DNA from: Clostridium disporicum
GTDB taxonomy: Bacteria > Bacillota > Clostridia > Clostridiales > Clostridiaceae
NCBI RefSeq assembly: GCF_001405015.1
Contig: NZ_CYZX01000005.1
Span: 107,823-171,822, forward strand
Length of the DNA: 64,000 bases
Direction of reading: 5' to 3'
How positions within the stretch are numbered: the first letter of the stretch is position 1; each line of letters begins with the position of its first letter. The translations under genes and the position numbers were made by a program. Of the stretch, positions 52,852 to 61,591 are shown one piece after another. The notes beneath the pieces were generated by a model that was given only the letters and a program-made list of their open reading frames with translations, made no database searches and was not told the origin of the DNA.

Positions 52852-53985
52852 TTAGCTAAATTTTTTATAATTACCAAGCAACTTAAAATACCCACTATTC
52901 TTTTGAATTAATTTCAAAGCATTTTTAACTTCAATACTATTTAAATTCCCCTCAAAATCTACATACAATAAATACTTCCAAGGTGAGTTCTTAATTGGTC
53001 TTGATTCAATATTCTTTAAGTTTATGTTATTTTCTGCAAAGTGCTTTAAGAGACTATATAATGTTCCCACTTCATCTTCTAATGAAAAAACAACACTTAC
53101 TTTATCTGAATTTTCATCAAATTCTAAATTTCTACCTATTATTAAAAATCTAGTCTGATTCTCATATTGGTTATTTATATTATGAGCTAATATTTTAAGC
53201 CCATATAGCTTAGCAGCTCTTTCACTTCCTATAGCTGCTTTTGTTATATCATTTAAATCATATACTTTTTTAACACTTGTTGCTGTATTGTAGTAAGGTA
53301 TACATATCCACTGTTTATTAGTTTTCAAGAATTCACTACTTTGTTGAAAACCTTGTGGATGTGAATAAACTTCCTTTATATTATCTAAAGTAGCTCCTTC
53401 TAATCCTATAAGATGTTGATTTATCTTAATACACTCTTCTCCAACTATATAAAAGCCATATTTATTCATAAGGTCATAAACTTCTGTTATAGCACCAGTT
53501 GAAGTGTTTTCTACCGGTAAAATTCCATAATCTATTTCATTATTTTTTAAAGCTTCAAATACGTCCTCAAAAGTTTCATAGTGAGATGTTTCTCTATCTT
53601 CTCCAAAATACTTTATCATTGCTTCTTCACTGAAGGAGCCTTCTAAACCTTGAAATCCTAACTTACCATCTCTAATTTTTCCATTTGCTTCTGTAGAGCA
53701 ATTATTACATTCATTAAATCTCCTTTGTTGAAGTGCTCTACTTAACTCCATTAAATGATTAAAATATTTTCTTATTAATGATTCATAGCTTGAATTTTTT
53801 AACCTTTTAACATTTTTATGAATTACTTCAGCTTCTCTTCCACCATTAAAGATAGGTAATTTATTATTAATTTTATATTCTGCAACCTTAACAGAGATAT
53901 CCATTCTCCTTTCAAAAAGCCTAGTCATCTCTTCATCTATCTCATCAATTTCCTTCCTATAATCAGAAAGATCCATAATCTCCAC
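52852..53985 (-). CDS. pheA: Bifunctional chorismate mutase/prephenate dehydratase
   Basis: 377 residues. An AroQ-class chorismate mutase domain (about 1-90; LSDYRKEIDEIDEEMTRLFERRMDIS), a prephenate dehydratase domain (about 108-285; GFQGLEGSFSEEAMI, ILPVENTSTGAI) and an ACT domain (about 295-375; ENNINLKNIESRPIKNSPWKYLLYVDFEG), which binds phenylalanine for feedback inhibition. It turns chorismate into phenylpyruvate and also supplies prephenate for TyrA. Confidence 0.95.
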   Translation of the reverse strand: MEIMDLSDYRKEIDEIDEEMTRLFERRMDISVKVAEYKINNKLPIFNGGREAEVIHKNVKRLKNSSYESLIRKYFNHLMELSRALQQRRFNECNNCSTEANGKIRDGKLGFQGLEGSFSEEAMIKYFGEDRETSHYETFEDVFEALKNNEIDYGILPVENTSTGAITEVYDLMNKYGFYIVGEECIKINQHLIGLEGATLDNIKEVYSHPQGFQQSSEFLKTNKQWICIPYYNTATSVKKVYDLNDITKAAIGSERAAKLYGLKILAHNINNQYENQTRFLIIGRNLEFDENSDKVSVVFSLEDEVGTLYSLLKHFAENNINLKNIESRPIKNSPWKYLLYVDFEGNLNSIEVKNALKLIQKNSGYFKLLGNYKKFS

Positions 53986-54044
53986 CTCACTTCTATTTAT
54001 ATTTCTCTACATTCATTCCTCTATCTCAATTTCCAACTACAATT

Positions 54045-54214
54045 ATTTTACCTTTTGCGAAGCAAAAGCATCACTATTCAACGGGAATCCATCACCTTTT
54101 GCAAATCAAAACCATAATCTTGTCTTAGGTAACTTTTCACCTTTCGCATAGCAAAACTTTTCTCTATTACCAAGGCTAATCTTTTCACCTTTTGCGCAAT
54201 CGAAACCTTTCACT
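54045..54214. repeat. Decayed mini-palindrome array in the pheA-aroC gap (copy 3)
   Basis: Units TTTTGC-GAA-GCAAAA (54053), TTTTGC-AAAT-CAAAA, TTTCGC-ATA-GCAAAA, TATTACC-AAG-GCTAAT (a mutated form of the TATTGCC unit at 51408) and TTTTGCGCAATCGAAA are joined by CTTTTCACC or CTTTTCTC linkers. All linkers point the same way. Imperfect arms show decay. Confidence 0.7.
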
Positions 54215-55288
54215 TTACGATAATAGCTCTAATATTCCTATTGCAGTAACAGCCTCTATCACTGGGATAGCCCTTTGAACTATACAAGGGTCATGCCTTC
54301 CTTCAACCTTTAATATTGTATTTTCTTTTGTATTAATATTTACTGTTTTCTGCTCTTTTCCAATAGATGAAGTTGGTTTTATAGCAGTTGTAAATATTAT
54401 TGGCATACCATTAGTTATTCCCCCTAATATTCCACCGTTATTATTAGTTCTAGTTTTAATTTCTCCATTATCATAATATATCTCATCATTAGCCTCAGAG
54501 CCTCTCATATTAGTCAATTCAAATCCTCGTCCAAATTCAACACCTTTTACAGCCGGTACTGAGAATAAAAGATGAGCTAATGTTGATTCTACTGAATCAA
54601 AAAATGGATCTCCTACACCTGGATTTATTCCAAATACACCACATTCAATAGTTCCACCTACTGAATCCATATCTTCCTTAGCTTCTAATATTTCTTTTCT
54701 CATATTCTCCTTAATACTTTTATCTATTAAAGGTAACTCAAAAGTTTTTAATGCCTCTACAAAATTTAAATCTATATCTGAATCAAGAAAACTCTTATCT
54801 TTAATATCCTTTATTGACTTAACATGAGCTGCTACTACTATACCTTTTTCTTTTAATATTTGCTTACATATAGCTCCTGCAAAAACTAAAGGTGCAGTTA
54901 TTCTTCCTGAAAAATGCCCTCCACCTCTATAATCATTAAAACCATTATATCTAATATTTCCACTATAATCTGCATGACCCGGTCTCATTACATCCTTTAA
55001 CAGACTATAATCCTTTGATCTTGTATTAGTATTTCTTATAATTGCACAAAGAGGTGTTCCTGTAGTTTTTCCATTAAAATATCCACTCAATATTTCTGGA
55101 ATATCTTCTTCACTTCTAGCTGTAGATAATGGACTCTTACCTGGAGCTCTTCTTCTCATTTCATAAGCTATATCTTCTAAATTTAGTTCTAACCCACTAG
55201 GTAATCCATCAATATTTATTCCTATAGCATTTCCATGGGATTCACCAAATATAGATATCTTTATTTTACTTCCCCACATTCCACTCAT
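54215..55288 (-). CDS. aroC: Chorismate synthase
   Basis: 357 residues. Signatures GESHGNAIG near the N-terminus, MRRRAPGKSPLSTAR, RPGHADYSG, and the late motif region EGRHDPCIVQRAIPV. It makes chorismate from EPSP using reduced FMN. The ATG at 55288 lies inside the end of aroA, with GGAGG 8 bases upstream, so the two are translationally coupled. Confidence 0.95.
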   Translation of the reverse strand: MSGMWGSKIKISIFGESHGNAIGINIDGLPSGLELNLEDIAYEMRRRAPGKSPLSTARSEEDIPEILSGYFNGKTTGTPLCAIIRNTNTRSKDYSLLKDVMRPGHADYSGNIRYNGFNDYRGGGHFSGRITAPLVFAGAICKQILKEKGIVVAAHVKSIKDIKDKSFLDSDIDLNFVEALKTFELPLIDKSIKENMRKEILEAKEDMDSVGGTIECGVFGINPGVGDPFFDSVESTLAHLLFSVPAVKGVEFGRGFELTNMRGSEANDEIYYDNGEIKTRTNNNGGILGGITNGMPIIFTTAIKPTSSIGKEQKTVNINTKENTILKVEGRHDPCIVQRAIPVIEAVTAIGILELLS

Positions 55289-56561
55289 CTACTTTACCTC
55301 CTAACATTTTATAGTCTTCAAAAAAATTTGGATAAGATTTAGCTATACATTCATAATCCTTTATAATTATAGGATTCTTACATCTAGTAGCAATTATTGC
55401 TAATGTCATTGCTATCCTATGATCTTTGTGGCTCCAAACTTCAATACCACCATCTAAACTATCAATACCATCAATAATTAGTCCATCTTCATTTTCTACC
55501 ACATTTACTCCTAGCTTTGATAATTCGCTATTTACGGCAGCTAATCTATCACACTCTTTAATTCTAAGCCTTCTTGCATTTATTATTTCTGTTCTTCCCT
55601 TTGCCAACGCAGCCGTTGCAGCTAGTACTGGTATTATGTCTGGACACTGAGACCCATCTATTATCGTTGAATTAATTTCATTCTTAACTTTACTTCTAAT
55701 ACCATTTTCAGAATTGATAAATTCAACACCCATTCTCTCTAATATATCTACTACTTCTTTATCTCCTTGAAGAGATTTAAGAGATAAATCTTTTACTTCA
55801 ATATCATTCCCTAAGGCATTTGCACACAAGAAGAACGCTCCTTGAGAATAATCACCTTCAACTCTATAATCTCTAGACGTATACTTTTGATTTCCTTTTA
55901 TAATAAATTCTCTATAATCATTGTTAATTATATCAATCCCAAATTCTTTCATAGCTGATAATGTTAAATCAATATATCCTTTAGATTCCATCTCTGTAGT
56001 TATTACTATTTTTGAATCTTCCTTTAATAATGGAAGTGTAAAAAGTAATCCAGTAATAAATTGAGAACTTACATTACCTTCAACATAAAACTTTCCACCC
56101 TTTAAATTTCCTTCTATATCTAGATTAAGCTTTTCATTTTCATAAGAATATTTAATGCCTTGCTTATCAAATATTTCATAATAAGTCTTTAAAGGTCTTT
56201 TTCCTAAATTACCTCTTCCTACGAATTTACTTTTACCAGGGATTAACAATGATATTGGAACCAAAAATCTTAAAGTAGACCCTGATTCATTACAATCGAT
56301 AATTCTCTCTTCATTTCTATTTAATGAAGATGAATATATGCCTTCTACCTCTAAACTGTCACCTTTTTTAATAATATTAGCACCTAAAGCTTTCATCCCT
56401 TCAATAGTTGCAATTATATCATCAGAATAATCTATATTATCAATTTTACTTTTTCCATCACTAAGACTTGCACAAATTATCGCTCTATGTGCCATACTCT
56501 TAGAAGGAGGTACTTTTATACTTCCTTCTAATTTTGATGGATATACTTTTAAATCTGCCAT
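55266..56561 (-). CDS. aroA: 3-phosphoshikimate 1-carboxyvinyltransferase (EPSP synthase)
   Basis: 431 residues. The two-lobed fold is marked by KVPPSKSMAHRAIICASL, NESGSTLRFLVPI (phosphate/PEP binding), and RIKECDRLAAVNSEL with HKDHRIAM. It joins shikimate-3-phosphate and phosphoenolpyruvate. The substrate loop reads ESGSTLRF, the class II-like form in which Gly-Thr-Ala is replaced; this could affect glyphosate sensitivity, but I cannot judge that. Overlaps aroC by 23 bases. Confidence 0.95.
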   Translation of the reverse strand: MADLKVYPSKLEGSIKVPPSKSMAHRAIICASLSDGKSKIDNIDYSDDIIATIEGMKALGANIIKKGDSLEVEGIYSSSLNRNEERIIDCNESGSTLRFLVPISLLIPGKSKFVGRGNLGKRPLKTYYEIFDKQGIKYSYENEKLNLDIEGNLKGGKFYVEGNVSSQFITGLLFTLPLLKEDSKIVITTEMESKGYIDLTLSAMKEFGIDIINNDYREFIIKGNQKYTSRDYRVEGDYSQGAFFLCANALGNDIEVKDLSLKSLQGDKEVVDILERMGVEFINSENGIRSKVKNEINSTIIDGSQCPDIIPVLAATAALAKGRTEIINARRLRIKECDRLAAVNSELSKLGVNVVENEDGLIIDGIDSLDGGIEVWSHKDHRIAMTLAIIATRCKNPIIIKDYECIAKSYPNFFEDYKMLGGKVDEWNVGK

Positions 56562-56573
56562 AGTATCTCACCT

Positions 56574-57623
56574 TTACTTTTTGAAAAACTCATTTGTAGT
56601 TTTATAAATTTCAGATTTTCCTATTTCCTTTAAAATAATTAAATTCAACTTTTTACCTAATTTCTTTTTATCTAAATTCATAGTCTCTAAAATATTTTCT
56701 ATATCAATGTCCATATTATATGGAAGGTCATATTTTTCTAAAATACTTCTTATTTTCGTACTTGTACCTACCTGTGTAAGACCATACTTTTCACTTATAA
56801 GAGAAATATTATACATTCCTATAGCCACAGCTTCTCCATGAGTATATTTAGAGTAATTATAATATTGCTCTATTGCATGACCTATAGTATGACCAAAATT
56901 TAATAACATTCTTTCTCCTGTATCTCTCTCATCTTTTTCCACAACTTCCCTTTTTATATCACAACATCTGTGGATAATACTCCCAATATTGTTGATTAAT
57001 TCAATATAGTTAGGGATATTTTCAAGGTACTTAAATAATTCTTCATCTTTTATACATCCGTACTTAATAACTTCAGCCATTCCATCAATTAAGAATCTCT
57101 TATCTAAAGTCTTTAATACTAATGGATCTATTAGTACTGACTTAGGATGATAGAAGCTACCTACAAGATTTTTTCCTTTTTCTAAATCAACTGCAACTTT
57201 CCCTCCAACACTACTATCAACCTGAGCTAAAAGTGATGTTGGTATTTGGACAAAGCTAACACCTCTAAGATAAGTTGATGCAACAAACCCTCCAAGGTCT
57301 CCAATTACTCCACCACCTAAAGTAATTATCAAATCACTTCTAGTAAGATTAAATTCTAATAATGAATTATAAACCTCTGGTAAGGTAAAGAAGCTCTTAC
57401 TTTCTTCACCAGCAGGTAATACATGTTTTTTAACTTCATAACCTACTTCTTCTAGTTTTGAATAAATAATATCTCCATAATACTTATTAACGTTATTATC
57501 AGTTAATATAAATATCTTATTGCCATTAAAGACCTTCTTTATCTCAACATCAACTCTATCTAATAATCCATCTTCTATTATAATAGGATAGCTTCTTTCC
57601 CCTAAATCAACAACTAAATCCAT
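56574..57623 (-). CDS. aroB: 3-dehydroquinate synthase
   Basis: 349 residues. NAD-binding LGGGVIGDLGGFVAS (about 103-117), QIPTSLLAQVDSSVGGKVAVD, and the zinc ligands in LNFGHTIGHAIE and YTHGEAVAIGM. It cyclises DAHP to 3-dehydroquinate, the second shikimate step. Placed 11 bases after the first aroF and 12 bases before aroA. Confidence 0.95.
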   Translation of the reverse strand: MDLVVDLGERSYPIIIEDGLLDRVDVEIKKVFNGNKIFILTDNNVNKYYGDIIYSKLEEVGYEVKKHVLPAGEESKSFFTLPEVYNSLLEFNLTRSDLIITLGGGVIGDLGGFVASTYLRGVSFVQIPTSLLAQVDSSVGGKVAVDLEKGKNLVGSFYHPKSVLIDPLVLKTLDKRFLIDGMAEVIKYGCIKDEELFKYLENIPNYIELINNIGSIIHRCCDIKREVVEKDERDTGERMLLNFGHTIGHAIEQYYNYSKYTHGEAVAIGMYNISLISEKYGLTQVGTSTKIRSILEKYDLPYNMDIDIENILETMNLDKKKLGKKLNLIILKEIGKSEIYKTTNEFFKK

Positions 57624-57634
57624 TTTTACTCCTC

Positions 57635-58648
57635 CTAAATTTCGCGACCAACTGCCTCTGCTATTACTCTTAAATCATTCATAATATTTCTGAATAATTC
57701 CGGTTTAATTGATTGTTGTCCATCACACCATGCTTTTTGTGGGTCATTGTGTACTTCTATTATAAGTCCATCTGCACCTACTGCAACTGCAGCTTTTGCT
57801 AAAGGCTCAACCATCCACCACTTTCCTGCAGCATGGCTTGGATCTACTATTACCGGTAAATGGCTTAACTTTTTAATTGCAGGTATCGCACTTAAATCTA
57901 AAGTGTTTCTAGTATAAGTTTCAAATGTTCTTATTCCTCTTTCACAAAGAATTACATTCTCATTACCACCTGCCATTATATATTCAGCACTCATAAGTAA
58001 TTCTTCTATGGTAGCTGATAAACCTCTCTTTAAAAGTATTGGTTTATTTATTTTACCAAGTTCTTTTAAAAGGTCAAAGTTTTGCATATTTCTCGCTCCA
58101 ACTTGAATTACATCTACATTCTCAGCAAATATATCTATATCATATGGTGACATTATCTCTGTCACTATAGGTAATCCTGTTTGTTTTCTAGCTATCTTTA
58201 ATAGTTCCAATCCATCATATTTTAACCCTTGGAAACTATAAGGTGAAGTCCTTGGCTTGAAGGCTCCCCCTCTTAAGAAACTTGCCCCATATTTCTTAAC
58301 ATCTTCTGCAACAGTTAATATTTGTTCTTCAGTTTCAACAGAACAAGGTCCCGCAATAATAGAAATCTTTCTTCCACCAATAGTATTTCCATTTACATCT
58401 ATAATACTATCTTCTGGATGAAACATTCTATTTGCTTTCTTAAAAGGCTCTTGAACATGCATTACTCTCTCTACATAAGGATTAGCTTCAATATAACATG
58501 GATCTATTTTACTTGTATCTCCTACTAATCCTAAAATAATAAGCTCTGTTCCAATTACAGGATTAACTGTAACCCCTTTTGACTCTAAGTCCTTAGTTAA
58601 TTTATTAATCTCCTCTGTACTTGTTTTTGGTTTTAAAATTACAACCAT
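57635..58648 (-). CDS. aroF: 3-deoxy-7-phosphoheptulonate synthase (first copy)
   Basis: 337 residues, type I-beta, with the same build as the copy at 49755: regulatory domain 1-75, then the barrel with IAGPCSVETEEQI, RGGAFKPRTSPYSFQGL and VDPSHAAGKW. First structural gene of the aromatic operon. The ATG at 58648 follows AAAGGGGGC. The two copies probably differ in which end product inhibits them. Confidence 0.95.
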   Translation of the reverse strand: MVVILKPKTSTEEINKLTKDLESKGVTVNPVIGTELIILGLVGDTSKIDPCYIEANPYVERVMHVQEPFKKANRMFHPEDSIIDVNGNTIGGRKISIIAGPCSVETEEQILTVAEDVKKYGASFLRGGAFKPRTSPYSFQGLKYDGLELLKIARKQTGLPIVTEIMSPYDIDIFAENVDVIQVGARNMQNFDLLKELGKINKPILLKRGLSATIEELLMSAEYIMAGGNENVILCERGIRTFETYTRNTLDLSAIPAIKKLSHLPVIVDPSHAAGKWWMVEPLAKAAVAVGADGLIIEVHNDPQKAWCDGQQSIKPELFRNIMNDLRVIAEAVGREI

Positions 58649-58680
58649 TTAAATTGCCCCCTTTTATTTAGTCAATAATT

Positions 58681-58976
58681 AAATGAAACACACTACTCGC
58701 ATTCACTCGTAAGTATGCTATAAGCTTTCCAAATTGAAAATTTACTATTTAAATGAAACTCGTTACTAACATACGTTCGTAGGAGTATTTTAAACTAGCC
58801 AAATTACATGTGCGCCCTCTGGGTGAAATTTGGATTTTAAATGAAACACACTACTCGCATTCACTCGTAGGTGTGCTATAAGCTTTCCAAATTGAAAATT
58901 TACTATTTAAATGAAACTCGCTACTCACATACGTTCGTAGGAGTATTTTAAACTAGCCAAATTTAAATTTGGAGTT
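58681..58976. repeat. Tandem hairpin repeat in the aromatic operon leader
   Basis: Two long copies (58681-58838 and 58839-58976), each made of two related halves starting with AAATGAAAC: halves begin at 58681, 58751, 58839 and 58909. Each half holds a stem-loop whose arms differ between halves yet stay complementary, e.g. CACAC-TAC with GTAG-GTGTG (first half, second copy) and ACTC-CTAC with GTAG-GAGT (second half). The second copy ends in the palindrome CCAAATTTAAATTTGG; in the first copy this palindrome carries an insertion. It lies between the leader terminator and aroF and would be transcribed. Confidence 0.85.
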
Positions 58977-58983
58977 TAAATAT

Positions 58984-59012
58984 AAAAAGAGAACTCTTAA
59001 TGAGTTCTCTTT
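58984..59012 (-). terminator. Leader terminator of the aromatic operon
   Basis: On the minus strand AAAGAGAACTC-ATTAA-GAGTTCTCTTT followed by TTATATTT. It stands 58 bases after the stop of the aromatic-rich open frame and about 335 bases before aroF, so it can act as the switch of an attenuator. I saw no convincing competing antiterminator stem by eye. Confidence 0.75.
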
Positions 59013-59069
59013 GATATAACAAAATTATTAACACTTATTTATATAACATTATAAAAATGTGTACTATTA

Positions 59070-59204
59070 TTATACTCCCATTAAGATAGAATTATATTTA
59101 TTTTTGCAAAAGAAATAGCCAGCGCTAAAATAAAAGCCCCAGAACATAAAAAAGTAAAAATAGCTATATAATTTTGCAAATAATTCTTTTCTTAATCCTT
59201 TCAT
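59070..59204 (-). CDS. Aromatic-rich leader peptide of the aromatic amino-acid operon
   Basis: 44 residues: MKGLRKELFAKL, then YSYFYFFMFWGFYFSAGYFF (14 of 20 are Phe, Tyr or Trp), then CKNKYNSILMGV. The ATG follows GAGG at a 7-base distance, behind a near-consensus promoter. A terminator hairpin lies 58 bases downstream, and the aroF-aroB-aroA-aroC-pheA operon follows in the same direction. This is the layout of ribosome-mediated attenuation, where stalling at scarce Phe/Tyr/Trp codons prevents termination. A small membrane protein is the alternative, since the segment is also hydrophobic. Confidence 0.7.
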   Translation of the reverse strand: MKGLRKELFAKLYSYFYFFMFWGFYFSAGYFFCKNKYNSILMGV

Positions 59205-59244
59205 AATAATACCTCGTATAATGTTTTATTTTTCTCTTGTGTTA

Positions 59245-59272
59245 ATTATACCAATTTTAACCATATTGTCAA
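59245..59272 (-). promoter_or_regulatory. Sigma-A promoter of the aromatic operon leader
   Basis: TTGACA (59272-59267), a 16-base spacer and TATAAT (59250-59245), just past the stop of the cardiolipin synthase gene. It is the only strong promoter I see between that gene and aroF. Confidence 0.85.
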
Positions 59273-59280
59273 CATGCATT

Positions 59281-60750
59281 TTATAAGATAGGCGCAATTA
59301 GCCTTATTAATGACTCTTTAATTCTAAGGGCTCTACTTCTATTATCGTACTCTTTCTTTGTGACAAGCTTACACTTTTTTTGATCTTTATAAAAAATATT
59401 TTCTTGTTCTTTTGATATTTTCTCATTATACATAATAGCATTTACTTCAAAGTTTAATTTAAAGCTTCTTATATCTAGATTAGCTGTCCCAATACTACAT
59501 ACTTTTCCATCTGATACTATAGTTTTTGCATGTATAAAGCCTTTTTGATATCTATAAAATTTAATTCCGTAATCAAGTAATAGTCCAATATTAGCACTTA
59601 ACATCCATTCCATAAAAAAGTGATCTGGCTTTCCAGGAACCATTATCCTTACATCAACTCCTGATAATGCTGATATCTTTAATGCTTCTATAACAGGTCC
59701 ATCTGGAACTAGATATGGTGTTTGAATATATACATATTCTTTGGCATCATTAATAATTTTCATATATGCATTCTTAATATACTCTTCCATATGGTCTGGT
59801 CCAGAAGATACTATTTGCATACCTACATCTCCATAAATCTTATGCTCTGGGAAAAACTCCGTCATATCATTTATATTTTCCTCTGCAGCATAATCCCAAT
59901 CCAAGATAAATCTCTTATTTAATTCATTTACAGCCTCACCTTGAACCCTTATATGAGTATCTCTCCAGAACTCAAACTGCTTTCCTCTATTTACATATTC
60001 GTTTCCTACATTAAATCCACCAACATAACCTATATCTCCATCTATTACAACTATTTTTCTATGGTTTCTATAATTTATACGGGTATTTATATGAGGTAAT
60101 ATTCCTGGGAAAAATACTGAAAATTTGATTCCTATGCTTTCAATATATCTTATTTCTTTCTTTTTAAGACTTTTAGAGCCCATTCCATCTACTAATAATC
60201 TTACTTCTACACCTTCTTCAATTTTTAACTTAAGCTCATTTATCAAAGCTTTTCCTAAATCATCAAATCTAAAGATATAGTACTCTATATGTATAAATTT
60301 TTTAGCACCTCTTATATCATTAAATAGATCTCTAAACTTATCCTCTCCATTTATATAAGTTTTGACATCATTTCCATTAGTAAATATTGACCCTGAATGA
60401 TTATAATTCATAAGTATTAAGCTCTTATAATTATCTATAAACTTTTTATCATCCTTTTTAGATAATTCATGTTTCTCTTTTACTGCTTTAGTCTTAACTT
60501 TATCTATTATCTTTTTTTCCCTAAACAATTTTTGTCTACTTAGATTTTGGCCAAACATTAAATATATTATAAACCCTATACCTGGTAATATTAATAATAT
60601 CAATAACCATGCCCATGTAGTATCAGGCTCTTTCCTCTCAATAAATATTAACGAGAACACTAATACCATATTTATAAAAAATATTAATGCTGCTAAAAAT
60701 ATATACGCTCCCAATATTTCACCAACTTCCCTTATTATATTTATATACAA
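59281..60750 (-). CDS. cls: Cardiolipin synthase
   Basis: Up to 489 residues. Two N-terminal membrane helices, then two phospholipase D domains with HKD motifs: HRKIVVIDGDIGYVGG (about 245) and HAKTIVSDGKVCSIGT (about 425). The enzyme condenses two phosphatidylglycerols to cardiolipin at the membrane. The open frame starts at TTG 60750 without a ribosome site; another TTG at 60714, after GGTGA, would begin at MGAYIFLAAL and is also plausible. No ATG lies upstream of the first helix. Confidence 0.92.
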   Translation of the reverse strand: MYINIIREVGEILGAYIFLAALIFFINMVLVFSLIFIERKEPDTTWAWLLILLILPGIGFIIYLMFGQNLSRQKLFREKKIIDKVKTKAVKEKHELSKKDDKKFIDNYKSLILMNYNHSGSIFTNGNDVKTYINGEDKFRDLFNDIRGAKKFIHIEYYIFRFDDLGKALINELKLKIEEGVEVRLLVDGMGSKSLKKKEIRYIESIGIKFSVFFPGILPHINTRINYRNHRKIVVIDGDIGYVGGFNVGNEYVNRGKQFEFWRDTHIRVQGEAVNELNKRFILDWDYAAEENINDMTEFFPEHKIYGDVGMQIVSSGPDHMEEYIKNAYMKIINDAKEYVYIQTPYLVPDGPVIEALKISALSGVDVRIMVPGKPDHFFMEWMLSANIGLLLDYGIKFYRYQKGFIHAKTIVSDGKVCSIGTANLDIRSFKLNFEVNAIMYNEKISKEQENIFYKDQKKCKLVTKKEYDNRSRALRIKESLIRLIAPIL

Positions 60751-60824
60751 TTAATATTATATACTATATTAATCTTTGCTAATACAAAGGCTAATTCTTT
60801 AATTTTTATAAAATATTTTTACTA

Positions 60825-61409
60825 TTATTTAATGCCTCTTACAAATATACTGATACTATTTCTTATTTGTGCAACTAAATCATACTGACCCTGGAACTTA
60901 CACCAATCAAAAACTATTCCTCTAATATTTATTAATATCATATTTGAAATTTCTTCTGTACTAAAGTCAGTATTAATTTGTTCTTTTTCTTTAGCCCTTT
61001 TTATTATGTTAAATATAATCCTATTTATATCTCTTTCTATAGATCTATAAATCTGATCAGATTCAGTATTAATTGCTGCTCCAAATATTTGTTTTGCTAC
61101 ACTTAACCCACTATCAGCTACGAATCTACCATACTCTTCTGAAAATGTAATTATATTTTTTAGTTCATCTTCATCACTTAATTTTTCTATCTCAATCTCG
61201 CTTAAATACTCATCAACACTTGTATATAATTGAATTATTATATCTCCTTTATCATTAAAATAGTGATAAAAAGTTCCTATAGAAATATTAGCTGCCTTGC
61301 ATATACCTCTTACCGTTACATTTTCAAATCCTATTTCATCCATAATGCTCTTTGTAGCCTCAATTATTTGTTTTCTTTTTTCTATTTGCTTCCTAGTGCA
61401 TTTGCTCAT
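60825..61409 (-). CDS. TetR family transcriptional regulator
   Basis: 194 residues from the ATG at 61409, favoured because CAGGAG lies 7 bases upstream; the frame extends 9 codons further without a site. Residues about 10-55 are the helix-turn-helix (IIEATKSIMDEIGFENVTVRGICKAANISIGTFYHYFNDKGDI). The rest is the helical ligand domain. It lies 183 bases downstream of the flavin reductase, in the same direction. A palindrome beside that gene's promoter suggests it represses the reductase. Confidence 0.88.
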   Translation of the reverse strand: MSKCTRKQIEKRKQIIEATKSIMDEIGFENVTVRGICKAANISIGTFYHYFNDKGDIIIQLYTSVDEYLSEIEIEKLSDEDELKNIITFSEEYGRFVADSGLSVAKQIFGAAINTESDQIYRSIERDINRIIFNIIKRAKEKEQINTDFSTEEISNMILINIRGIVFDWCKFQGQYDLVAQIRNSISIFVRGIK

Positions 61410-61514
61410 ATCTATACTCCTGAAATACTCTTGCATTCTATTTAATATTTTATACTATTTTATCATAAGGTACCTATAATCACCACTTTACTTTATCTAT
61501 TCAGTTAAATAAAT

Positions 61515-61544
61515 TAGGCCATAGAAGAAAGCTTCTATGGCCTA
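61515..61544 (-). terminator. Terminator of the flavin reductase gene at 61592
   Basis: TAGGCCATAGAAG-AAAG-CTTCTATGGCCTA, a 13-bp perfect stem starting 48 bases past the stop codon. Confidence 0.8.
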
Positions 61545-61591
61545 TATAATAATAATCACTTTAGGGGATTAACTATTATTTGCTTATATTC

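Noticed and set aside
58984..59204. T-box leader for the aromatic operon
   Set aside because: I looked for the TGGNACCGCG-type core on the minus strand upstream of aroF and found none, unlike the clear T-box at 157-420.
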